Source of the DNA: Microglena sp. YARC
Lineage: Eukaryota > Chlorophyta > Chlorophyceae > Chlamydomonadales > Chlamydomonadaceae
Reading direction: 5' to 3'
Assembly (NCBI GenBank): GCA_022414725.1
Contig: CM039462.1
Coordinates: 44,301,990-44,365,989, forward strand
Length of the DNA stretch: 64,000 nucleotides
Shown: positions 32,801-44,100 of the stretch, piece after piece
How the letters are laid out: each line of letters starts with the position of its first letter
Position numbering within the stretch: position 1 is the first letter of the stretch
Program-made: the position numbers and the translations under genes
The notes under the pieces: model-generated
What the model was told of the DNA's origin: nothing
Seen by the model: only the letters and a program-made list of their open reading frames with translations
The model's database searches: none

Positions 32801-35800
32801 CCCCGGTGGTAACATGCCTCCTAGTGGGATGGAGCCACCTCCCTACCCCGGTGGATTTTCTCCTCCTGGCGTTAATGTTCCAGGATTTCCTGGTGGTCTT
32901 GCTCCTCCCGCAGGCAGCTCGCCCCCTGGTGGAGTTGCTCCCCCTGGTGGTAACATTCCTGGGGGCCTAGCACCCCCAGGCATCAACATGCCCCCTGGTG
33001 GTGTCGCTCCCCCAGGTGGTAACATGCCCCCTAGTGGTCTTCCTCCACCTGGTGTGAACATGCCTCCAGGTGGTGTAGCGCCTCCTGGTGGTAGCATGCC
33101 CCCTGGTGGTGTAGCCCCCCCCGTTGGTGGTCAGCCCCCTGGTACTGCTGCCCCACCAAGCTTCCCACCACCCAGCAGGGACCTCCCTTCCTTCCCTCCG
33201 GGTGCTTTCACCCCTTATCCACCTAGCACCAACTCCCCAGGCCTGCCCTACTTCCCTATCCTCCCTCAACACGCCCCCTCACTTTCCTTCACCGCCACTG
33301 CAACCCCCTTATCTGCCGTACTTCCCAAATCCCCATCTCCAGGAGCAGTAAAACCCCCTCGGTCCTTCCTTCCTTATTTCCCTTTCCCCCTCCTGGTGAA
33401 GTCGCCCCCCCCGGTGGTAACATGCCCCCTGGTGGCTAGCACCCCCAGGTTCTAACATGCCCCCTGGTGGAGTCGCCCCCCCCGGTGGTAACATGCCCCC
33501 TGGTGGGATGGAGCCGCCTACCTATCCGGTGGAGTTACCCCCTGGCAGTAGATTCCAGGATTTCCTGGTGATCTTACTCCACCGGGTGCAAATATGCCCC
33601 AGGTGGTGTAGCGCCTCCTGGTGGTAGCATGCCCCTGGTGGTGTAGCTCCTCCTGGTGGTAACATTCCTGGTGGCCTAGCTCCCCAGGTGGGAACGTGCC
33701 CCCTGGTGGTGTAGCTCCTCCTAGAGATGACCAGCCCCCCCGGCACTGATGCCCACAAGCTTCCCTCCACCAAGCAGAGATATCCTGCTTTCCCACCAGG
33801 CTTCTTCGCCTCCCCACCACCAGAGAGAGGACCTCCTCCCAGTGACTACCCGCCAGATGATTATTATCCTCCTCCTTTCTCTGGAGGCTCCCCTCCTCCC
33901 TCTGATCAGCCTCCAAGCTTCCCTCCACCAAGCAGGGACCTCCCTTCATTCCCCCCTGGTGCTTTCACCCCTCCTGCACCCAGCACTGCTACTCCTGGCC
34001 TGCCCTACTACCCATACCTTCCCTCAACCCACTCCTTCCCCTCCTTCCCTCCTTCACCCCCCTCAACCTCCTTATCTGCCATACTTTCCAACCCTCCCTC
34101 TCCACCCCCTGCCCCCATCCCCTGCTCGCCTCCCCTGATCCCCCTCACCACCCATGCCTTTCCCTCCTTCACACCCAGTCCCCCTCTTATCCTGGTGGTC
34201 TTTCTCCACCTGGTGCAAATACGCCCCAGCTAGTGTAGCGCCTCCTGGTGGTAGCATGCCCCCTGGTGGTGTAGCTCCTCCTGGTGGTAACATTCCTGGT
34301 GGCCTAGCTCCCCCAGGTGGGAACATGCCCCCTGGTGGTGTAGCTCCTCCTGGAGGTAACCAGCCCCTGGCACTGATGCTCCACCAAGCTTCCCTCAACC
34401 CAGCAGGGACCTCCCTTCTTTTCCCCCGGTGCTTTCACACCAGACCCCCCCTTACCACCCAAATTATTTCCCCATCCCCGTCCCCTGGTGGCGTAGCTCC
34501 CTGGTGGTCGCATTCCTGGTGGTCTTGCTCCTCCTGGCATCAACATGCCCCTGGTGGTGTATTCCCCAGGTTTCTTTCAACCTCCTGCACCCAGCATTGC
34601 TACTCCTGGCTGCCCTACTACCATACCCTCCCTCAACCCACCCTTTCCTCCTTCCCCTCCTTCACCCCCCCCTCGACCTCCTTATCTGCCATACTTTCCC
34701 AACCCTCCCTCTCCACCCCTGCCCTCCATCCCCCGCCTCGCCTCCCCCGGACCCCCCTCACCACCCCAGCTTCCCCTCCTTCACCACCTGTCCCTTCCCC
34801 TCTTCACCACCTGTCCCTTCCCCTCCCTCACCACCCCAGCCCCCCAAATCCCCCTCACACCCCAACCTCCTAGTTTCCCTCCACCAAGCAGAGATATCCC
34901 TGCTTTCCCACCAGGCTCCTTCGCCTTCCACCACCAGAGGGAGAGCTTCCTCCCAGTGACTACCCACCAGATGATTACCATCCTCCTCCTGGCACTGGTG
35001 CTCCTCCTAGCTTCCCTCCACCAAGCAGGGACCTCCCTTCATTCCCCCTGGTGCTTTCACCCCTCCTGCACCCAGCACTGCTACTCCTGGCCTGCCCTAC
35101 TACCATACCTTCCTCAACCCACCTCCTTCCCTCCTTCCCTCCTTCACCCCCCCCTCAACCTCCTTATCTGCCATACTTCCCCAACACTCCTCTCTACCTC
35201 CTGCCCTCCCATCCCCCCCTCACCTCCCCCTCATCCCCCCTCACCACCCCAGCTTCGCCACCTGTCCTTCCCCTCCTTCACTACCCCAGCCTATCCCGGA
35301 TCCCCCATATCCTGGTTCTCCTGCTCCTCCTGGGGGCACCCTACCTCCTGTTGCTCTAGATGCACCTCCTCCCCCGCTAGCAGGGATCTCCCTCCTTCCC
35401 CCCAGGTTCTTTTTACTCCCCCTGCTTACTCTGGTCCTAGCTACCCCCCTCTCCCCCCAGCCCCCCCTCCCCTCCTTATCCTCCTCCCTCTCCTCCCTCT
35501 CCTCCCTCTCCTTCTTCTCCCTCTCCTCCCTCTCCTCCTTCTCCTCCCTCTCTCCTCTCCTCCCTCTCCTCCCTCTCCCCCTCTCCCCTCTCCTCCTTCT
35601 CCTCCCTCTCCTCCTCCCTCCCTCTCCTTCTCTCCCTCTCCTCCTTCTCCTCCTCTCCCCCCAGCGCCCCCTCCCCACTTATCCTCTCCTCTCCTCCCTC
35701 TCCTCCTCTCCTCCTCTCCTCCCTCTCCTCCTCTCCTCCTCTCCTCCTCTCCTCCCTCTCCTCCCTCTCCTCCTTCACCACCCTCTCCTCCTTCTCCTCC

Positions 35801-37151
35801 CTCTCCTCCCTCCCCTCCTCTCCTTCTCTCCCTCCTCCTCTTCTCCTCCCTCTCCCCCAGCCCCCTCCCCTCCTTATCCTCCTCCCTCTCCCTCCCTCCC
35901 TCTCCTTCTCCTCCTCTCCTCCTTCTCCTCCCTCTCCCCCCAGCCCCCCTCCCTCCTTATCCTCCTCCTCTCCTCCCTCTCCTCCCTCTCCCCCCTCTCC
36001 TTCTCCTCCCCCCCCCTCCTCTCCTCCCTCTCCTTCCTCTCCTCCTCCTCCTCCCTCTCCTCCCTCCCCTCCCTCTCCTCCTCTCCTCCTTCCCCTCCTG
36101 CCTACCCCCTTACCCTCCCTCTCCCCCCAGCCCACCCTCTCCCTCCTTATCCTCCTCCCTCTCCCCCCTCTCCTCCCTCACCTCCTGCCTACCCGCCTAC
36201 CCCTCCCATCCCTCCCTACCCCCTGCCATGCCACCTTCCCCCCCTCCATACCCCCCCTCCTGCACCTCCCCCTTCCCAGACACTCCACCTTCCCTGTACC
36301 TCTCCCTGACAAGAGCGTACCATTCAATGCGACCTCACACAGCCTGGATACATTCAGAGCGCCCACACAGAACACTCATGTGGTGTACACCTATCAGGTT
36401 GCTTCTGGAGGCGATGGAAACATCAGTGGTTGGGGCATCCAGTTGGATCCAGACACCCAGGGTAGGGATCTGGTCATCAATGGTACAACTGTCACGTCGG
36501 CTTCAGGCAACCCTGACCTAGTGGTCAGCTCATCCACTGAGGGCTCCCCAGTCATCACCATCACCCCACGCGGTGGAGCCGGTGGTGCAGGTAGAGACAC
36601 ACTCCTTGGCCCCAACGAGGGTGATGTTTACACCATCAGCTTTCCCAAGAACAGCCCAGGAGAGAATGTACCCATCCCTAGGTCTGTAGATGGCATTGTG
36701 TGGGATTCTGAGTCATACTCCACCAACATAGTTGATCCAGATCCCCTGTACAACACTACCATCGTGGATGATCCCTACTTTGGCGACCGGGGAGACCCAA
36801 CTCCCCCCAAGTACAACCTGTCTGACTTGTGCTTCACAACTGCCCTAGCTACCTCCAACGGCAGTGGATTGACCACAGTTGTCCTGCATCTAGAAAACAC
36901 TGAGGGCGTGGGCAATTGCAGCTCAGCGGTTGTTGCCCAGCCGCGTTACATGCGTGTCCTGCTGACCAACAGCACTGGGGATGAGTTGATGGAAACTGGG
37001 GCCTTCAAGCCAGCTGAGCTGGGTGTGATGTCCATGGTTTCTGAGGAGTATCCTCCTGTTGAGGTTGGAGGCAGTGCCAATAGGTCAGCACTGCTGTGGA
37101 CCACCGACCCCTCCCCTGGAAACAGCTTCTCCTACGGCTTCGAACTTGCTG
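29851..37151 (+). CDS. Pherophorin-type gene, long exon: Cys motif, PPGG rods, module 2
   Basis: The exon begins after CAACCAACCAG with (D)GDYTSLSDICQQAQIEGQAG, DTCVIQLIDRNGTIYEA, then long proline-rich repeats. These are PPGALMPPG (30010-31040, including a PPAGNM/PAGNM block), a 36-bp STPPGAIMPP(A/G)G array (31780-32260), PPGGVAPPGGNMPPGG, PPSRDLPSFPPGAFTP with LPYFPYYPS, and a TCCTCCCTC block (about 35480-36180) coding PPSPPSP. Module 2 follows (from about 36270) and ends GCT G|GTGGGT (phase 1). Pro-rich sequences of this kind are likely hydroxylated and glycosylated extracellular rods. Frameshifts at several C-runs between about 33390 and 35700 are absent from the duplicate copy, which suggests assembly error. 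Short undetected introns remain possible. Confidence 0.7.
31780..32265 (+). repeat. 36-bp coding minisatellite STPPGAIMPPGG
   Basis: About 13 to 14 in-frame units of GGCAGTACACCCCCTGGTGC then TATCATGCCTCC(A) occur, with Ala/Gly alternation at one position. The homologous block at 43390-43830 has many one-base indels. Confidence 0.9.
36270..37151 (+). repeat. Module 2 of six
   Basis: FPDT/TLHLPCTSP-start (one base missing near 36285 relative to module 4), then DKSVPFNATSHSLDTFRAPT, GWGIQLDPDTQG, GDVYTISFPKN, DDPYFGDRGDPTPPKYNLSD, CSSAVVAQPRYMRVLLTN and EEYPPVEVGGSANRSALLWT. Closest to module 4 but with real amino-acid differences (for example NGSGLTTVVLHLE against NDSGVTTLVLLLE). Confidence 0.8.
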
Positions 37152-37434
37152 GTGGGTAGTCGGACGGTTGGGAATCTTCTTTTAGGGTGCTTGCACGAGG
37201 TCTGCGCTTTTGTTATAACCCTTGTGTTTGTCAGGGTAGCTTCAGAATTTTAATTTTCCTCTAAGTATAGGGATTACAACTTCTGACCCTGTGATGGCCC
37301 CAATTGCCTCTATTAAGACTCCCTCGCCACACACACACACAAATGGCCCTGCGTAGTTATGAAAAGCTATAAAACCGCTGTTCCTGGGCCTAAAACCATC
37401 AAGCTAGAAAAAAACCGCTTTCAGATTTGAAGAC

Positions 37435-37680
37435 AAGATATATGCAGCGTCGCCTGCGACGCTAAAAATTGGCGGAGAGAGTCCGCGACGGAACGACAGG
37501 TGGCAACGAAAGCGAATTAGCTACAAGACCATTGATTGACATGTTTCGGTCAAACGGTCGGTCGGTCGGTCGGTCGGTCGGTGGGACAGACAAATGGGTA
37601 ACCCTGGGGGCTCCCGCGCCCCTTGAAAAGGGGGCTCTGCCAAAACTATCCTGGGTAGCTTAGCGGGTGTTTTCCCCACT
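37435..37680 (-). repeat. GC-hairpin interspersed repeat, copy 3 (reverse)
   Basis: Read on plus: GCAGCGTCGCCTGCGACGCT, AAAAATTGGCGGAGAGAG, GGAACGACAGGTGGCAACG, GGTCGGTCGG run, GGGTAACCCTGGGGGCTCCC and CCCTTGAAAAGGGGGC. It is the reverse of the landmarks at 57035-57250. It lies in the intron between modules 2 and 3. Confidence 0.75.
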
Positions 37681-38190
37681 CCTGCCTTGTGCCCCTATCT
37701 CACCCTTCCTTCCCCTGTGTATATTGTTGTTTACATAAGTGATCATAGAGCTGAAGCTATGATGGTGCACGTTTATTGTTGTTAACATTATTGATCATAG
37801 AGCTGAAGCTATGATGGTGTACGTTTGTGGGTGAGCTGCTATTCACGTCCAGACCAAGCTAATCAGAAGCAGCCCCCTGTACTGACCACCCCCTTCCCTA
37901 TCCCTCTTCAACCAACTAAGACCTAGAGGACCCAGCCCCACCCTATGTCACCTCCACTGTCAGAATAGTGTCCATTGGGCAAGTCCAAGGCATGACTAAG
38001 GACCCAGCCGCACCCTATGTCTACCTACTCTTAATGTCCAAACCAAGCTTATCACGAGCAGGCCCATGTACAGACCACCCTCTTTCCAACTCTCTTCAAC
38101 CAACGAGCTACTGATGTCCAGCCCCAGATAATCATAAGCAACTATGAAAGCCCCATACTGACCATTCCCTCTCCCTCTTCAACCATCTAG

Positions 38191-39616
38191 GTGACTACAC
38201 CTCCCTCTCTGATATCTGCCAGCAAGCTCAGATTGAGGGTCAGGCGGGTGACACATGCGTCATTCAGCTTATTGGCAGCGATGGAACCATCTACGAGGCT
38301 GTAGTTGCGGAATCTGACATCATTTTCCCCCCTCCGCCTGATTCTTCTCTCCCCCCTGGTGCATTGATGCCCCCTGCATACCATGGTCCTAGCTACCCAC
38401 CCTCTCCCCCCAGCCACCATCCTCTCCTTATCCTCCCTCCTCCCTCCCCTCTCCTCCCTCCCCTCCTGCCTACCCACTACCCCTCCCTCCCCTCCCAACC
38501 CCCCAGCCATGCCCCCTGGTGATCTCATGCCCCCTGCATACCCTGGTCCTAGCTACCCACCTCTCCCCCCAGCCCACCATCCCCTCCTTATCCTCCTCCC
38601 TCTCCCCCTCTCCTCCTCACCTCCTGCCTACCCGCCTACCCCTCCCTCCCCTCCTCCCCCACAGCCATGCCACCTTCCCCCCTCTATACCCCCCTCCTGC
38701 ACCTCCCCCTTCCCAGACACCTCCACCTTCCCTGTACCTCTCCCTGACAAGAGCGTACCATTCAATGCGACCTCACACAGCCTGGATACATTCAGAGCGC
38801 CCACACAGAACGACACGCATGTGGTGTACACCTATCAGGTTGCTTCTGGAGGCCGTGGCAACATCAGTGGTTGGGGCATCCAGTTGGATCCAGACACCCA
38901 GGGTAGGGACCTGGACATCAATGGCACGACTGTCACGTCGGCTTCAGGCAACCCTGACCTAGTGGTCCGCTCATCCACTGAGGGCTCCCCAGTCATCACC
39001 ATCACCCAGAGCGGTGGAGCCGGTGGTGCAGGTGGAGACACACTCCTGGGCCCCAACGAGGGTGATGTTTACACCATCAGCATTCCCAAGAACAGCCCAG
39101 GAGAGAATGTACCCATCCCTAGGTCTGTGGATGGCATTGTGTGGGATTCTGAGTCATACTCCACCAACATAGTTGATCCAGATCCCCTGTACAACACTAC
39201 CATCGTGGATGATCCCTACTTTGGCGACCGGGGAGACCCAACTCCCCCCAAGTACAACCTGTCTGACCTGTGCTTCACACCTGCCCTGTCTACCTCCAAC
39301 GACAGTGGAGTGACCACAGTTGTCCTGCTCTTGGAGAACACTGAGGGCGTAGCAGATTGCAGCTCAGCAATTGTTGCCCAGCCCCGTTACATGCGTGTCC
39401 TGCTGACCAACAGCACTGGGGATGAGTTGATGGAAACTGGGGCCTTCAAGCCAGCTGAGCTGGGTGTGGTGTCCATGGTTTCTGAGGAGTATCTTCCTGT
39501 TAACAGGTTGATACTCCTCGTAAACCACTTGGGAGGCAGTGCCGATAGGTCAGCACTGCTGTGGACTACCGTCCCTTCTCCTGGAAACAGCTTCTCCTAC
39601 GAATTCCAACTTGATG
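38191..39616 (+). CDS. Pherophorin-type gene, exon: Cys motif, short Pro rod, module 3
   Basis: It starts after CAACCATCTAG with (D)GDYTSLSDICQQAQIEGQAG and VIQLIGSDGTIYEA (the Asp of LID is Gly here). A much shorter Pro-rich linker follows (PPGALMPPAYHGPSYPP). Module 3 then runs from about 38715 to the phase-1 donor GAT G|GTGGGT. The Cys-motif frame and the module frame differ by one base, so one indel (real or error) lies in the linker. Module 3 is chimeric: its first two thirds match modules 2 and 4 (FNATSHSLDT, PTPPKYNLSDLCF), while its last third matches module 1, including the foldback insertion at 39484-39519. Confidence 0.75.
38715..39616 (+). repeat. Module 3 of six (chimeric)
   Basis: The switch from module-2/4-like to module-1-like sequence falls between about 39230 and 39340. 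It marks the junction of the 11.3-kb internal duplication. Confidence 0.8.
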
Positions 39617-40064
39617 GTGGGTGGTCAGACAATTGGGAACATTATATTTACGCACGTGCACTACGTCTGAGCTAATGTTAGAACCTGTATTGCTGTGCTG
39701 GGTAATCTATTCCCTCTTATCACCCCACTCCTGCCTTGTGCCCCTATCCCTTTCTTTGCCCCACCACCACCACCAACCGACCACCACCACACACACGCAC
39801 ATTCACACCACCACACCACCACCACCTAGGCATCCTGTTTAATGCATTATTAGTCTATCCTGGTGCTCTTCAATGCTTCTGCGTGCGAAGTAGTTTTTTT
39901 TTACTGTCTAGCCAGTAAAGTTGTAGCCAAAAACGCTGAATAGACTTAACCAACCTCAATATCGGGAAGGGCTGTACGTAAACAAGCACTGATGAGTGAT
40001 GACCTCAACCCCAACAAATCGTAACTAACAGGGGCCCAAATGTCGTGCTATGCAGGTGATTTAA

Positions 40065-41048
40065 CTTCAATTTGTATTATGTAGTATTTGTATTATGTAG
40101 TATTTGTATTATGTTGTATTTGTAGTATTTGTATTATGTATTTGTATTATGTAGTATTTGTATTATGTTGTATTTGTATTATGTAGTATTTGTGTTATGT
40201 TGTATTTGTAGTATTTGTATTATGTTGTATTTGTAGTATTTGTAGTATTTGTATTTGTATTATGTTGTATTTGTAGTATATGTATTTGTATTATGTATTT
40301 GTATTATGTAGTTTTTGTAGTATTTGTAGTATTTGTATTATGTAGTATTTATATTATGTAGTATTTGTATTATGTTGTATTTGTAGTATTTGTAGTATTT
40401 GTATTTGTATTATGTTGTATTTGTAGTATTTGTATTATGTAGTATTTGTATTATGTTGTATTTGTAGTATTTGTATTATGTAGTATTTGTATTATGTTGT
40501 ATTTGTAGTATTCGTAGTATTTGTATTTGTATTATGTAGTATTTGTATTATGTATTATTTGTATTATGTAGTATTTGTAGTATTTGTATTATGTAGTATT
40601 TGCATTATGTAGTATTTGTATTATTTGTATTTGTATTATGTATTATGTTGTGTTTGTAGTATTTGTATTATGTAGTATTTGTATTATGTTGTATTTGTAG
40701 TATTTGTATTATGTAGTATTTGTATTATGAAGTATTTGTATTTGTAGTATTTGCATTTGTATTTGTATTATGTAGTATTTGTATTATGTAGTATTTGTAT
40801 TATGTTGTATTTGTAGTATTTGTATATGTACTATTTGTATTTGTATTATGTAGTATTTGTATTATGTAGTATTTGTATTATGTTGTATTTGTATTTGTAT
40901 TATGTAGTATTTGTATTATGTAGTATTTGCATTATGTAGTATTTGTATTATGTAGTATTTGTAGTATGTAGTATTTGTATATATATTTGTAGTATTTGTA
41001 TTATGTAGTATTTGTATTATGTAGTATTTGTATTATGTAGTATTTGTA
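40065..41048. repeat. GTATTATGTAGTATTT satellite, intron copy B
   Basis: This is homologous to 28790-29550 but longer by about 220 bp. It has the same flanks (GGTGATTTAACTTCAATTTG on the left, CAAGCAGGCCCCTGTACTG on the right). Confidence 0.95.
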
Positions 41049-41193
41049 TCACAAGCAGGCCCCTGTACTGACCACCCCCTTTCCTATCCCCTTAACCGAC
41101 TAGGTGACTGTGGAATACTATAGATGTCCAGCCCCAGATAATCATGAGCAACTCCCCATACTGACCATTCACTCTCCCTCTTCAACCAACCAG

Positions 41194-44100
41194 GTGACTA
41201 CACCTCCCTCTCTGATATCTGCCAGCAGGCTCAGATAGAGGGTCAGGCGGGTGACACATGTGTCATTCAGCTGATTGACCGCAATGGAACCATCTACGAG
41301 GCTGCACTTGCGGCATCTGACATCATTTTCCCCCCTCCACCTGATTCCTCTCTCCCCCTGAAGCCTTGATACCCCCCGGTGGCAGCACTCCCCCTGGTGC
41401 TCTCATGCCTCCCGGTGCCTTGATGCCCCTGGTGCTTTACTCAATGCCCCCTGGTGCCTTGATGCCCCCCTGTGCTGCTCATTCCCCCCGGTGGCAGCAA
41501 CTCCCCTGGTGCCTTGATGCTTCCCTGATGCTCTCACGCCCCCGTGGTGCAATGATGCCCCTGGTGGCAGCACTCCCCCCTGGTGACCTTGATGCCCCTG
41601 ATGCTCTAAAAACGCCCTGGTGCAGCATTCCCTTCCTGATGCTCTCATGCCCCATGGTGCGATGATGCCCCTGGTGGTAGTACACCCCCCTGGTGCTCTC
41701 ATGCCCCCCAGTGGGAGCGAGGCCCCCTGGTGCTCTCATGCCTGGTGCAATGATGCCCCTGGTGCTCTCATGCCCCCTGGTGCAACGATGCCCCCTTGGT
41801 GCTCTCATGCCCCTGGTGCAATGATGCCCCCCTGGTGCTCTCATGCCCCCCAGTGGGAGTGAGCCCCCTGGTGCTCTCATGCCCCCTGGTGAAGCAGCTC
41901 CTCCTAGAAGTAACCAGCCCCTGGCATGATGCTCCTCCAAGCTTACCTCCACCCAGCAGGGACCGTCCCTTCTTTTCCCCCTGGTGCTGTCCAACCAGAC
42001 CCCCCTTACTTCCCCAATTATTTCCCCCATCCCGCCCTGGTGGCGTAGCCCCTGGTGCTTTATACACCAGACACCCCCTAGAGCTGCCCTACTTCCCCTA
42101 CCCCCTTCCACCCCTTCCCCTCCCTCAACCACCTCCCTCGCTTCCCTACTTCCCTAAATCCATTCCTGCCCCTGGTGGCGTAGCTCCCCCGATGGTCGCA
42201 TTCCTGGTGGTCTGGCTCCGCCTGGTGGTAACATGCCCCCTGGTCAAGTAGCACCCCCTGGTGGTAACATGCCCCCCTGGTGGTAACATGCCCCCTGGTG
42301 GTAACATGCCCCCCGCTGGTCATACCCCTGCTGGTAACATGCCCCCGCTGGGAACATGCTGCTGGTAACATGCCCCTGCTGGTAACATGCCCCGCTGGTA
42401 ACATGCCCCTGCTGGTAACATGCCCCTGCTGGTAAAATGCCCCCTGGTCAGTAGCACCCCTGGTGGTAACATGCCCCTGCTGGTAACATGCCCCCCTGCT
42501 GGTAACATGCCTGCTGGTGTAACATGCCCCCTGCTGGTAACATGCCCCCTGTGGTAACATGCCCCCTGCTGGTAACATGCCCCCACGCTGGTAACATGCC
42601 CCCCTGCTGGTAACATGCCCCTGCTGGTAAATATGCCCCCTGCTAGTAACATGCCCCCTGGTGCAGATCTCCCCCATAGCTTCCCTCCACCAAGCAGAGA
42701 TATCCCTGCTTTCCCACCCAGGCTTCTTCGCCTCTCCACACACAGAGGGTGGCCATCCTCCAGTGACTACCCACCAGATGATTATCATCATCCTCCTGGT
42801 GCCCTGATGCCCCTGGTGGCAGCTCACCCCCTGGTGCTCTCATGCCCCCTGGTGCCTTGATGCCCCTGGTGGCAGCTCACCCCTGGTGCTCTCACGCCAC
42901 GCCCTGGTGCCTTGATGCCCCCTGGTGGCAAGCTCACCCTACCTGGTGCTCTCACACGCCCTGGTGCCTTGATGCCCCCCTGGTGCTCTCACGCCCCCTG
43001 CTGAAGCATCTCCTCCTGCAAGTAACCAGCCCCTGGCAACTGATGGACTCCACCAAGCTTACCTCCACCCAGCAGGGACCTTCCTTCTTTCCCCCCGGGT
43101 GATTTCACACCAGAACACTCCATATGCTGCCCTACTTCCCCCTATACCCTTCATCCCCCCAGCCCATCTACTCCACAAAAGCCTCCCTCCCTTCCCTACT
43201 TTCCCAATCCTCCATCCCCTGCCCTGGTGGCGCAGCTCCCCCCGGTGGTCGCATTCCTGGTGTCTCGCTCTCCCGTTGGTAGCATGCCCCCTGGTGGTGC
43301 AGCTCCTCCTGTTGGTGATCAGCCTCCTGGTGGAGTTGCCCCCCCCGGTGGTAAACACTCCTGGTGGCAGCACTCCTCCTGGTGCTTCTAACACTCCTGG
43401 TGCTATCATGCCTCCAGCTGGCAGTATACCCCCCTGGTGCTATCATGCCTCCAGGTGGCAGTAACCCCCTGGTGCTATCATGCCTCCAGGTGGCAGTACA
43501 AGCCCCTGGTGCTATCATGCCTCCAGGTGGCAGTACACCCCCTGGTGCTATCATGCCTCCAGCTGCAGTACCCCCCTGGTGCAATCATGCCGCCAGGTGG
43601 CAGTAACACCCTGGTGCTATCATGCCTCCAGGTGGCAGTACATCCCCTGGTGCTATCATGCCTCCAGCTGGCAGTACACCCCCTGGTGCTATCATGCCTC
43701 CAGGTGGCAGTACACCCCCCAAATGGTGCTATCATGCCGCCAGGTGGCAGTACACCCCCTGGTGCTATCATGCCCCCAGGTGGCAGTACAAAACCCCTGG
43801 TGCTATCATGCCCCCCGGTGGCAGCGCGCCCCCTGGTGCTCTCATGCCCCCTGGTGGAGAAGCTCCTCCTGGAAGTAACCAGCCCCCTGGCACTGATTCT
43901 CCACCAAGCTTACCTCCACCCAGCAGGGGACTCCCTTCTTTTCCCCCTGGTGCTTTCACACAGACACTCCATCATTGCTGCCCTACTTCCCCTTCCCCCC
44001 CTTCCCCTTCTCCCTCTCCCTCCACAACAACCTCCCTCCCTTCCTTCCTCTCCCAATCCACCAACCCCTGCCCCTGGTGGTCTCGCTCCCCCCCGTTGGT

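Noticed and set aside
29951..35678. Many antisense frames rich in GGMRAPGG, QQGACYQQG or GGEGGEGGEE
   Set aside because: Shadows of the proline-rich coding repeats on the plus strand.
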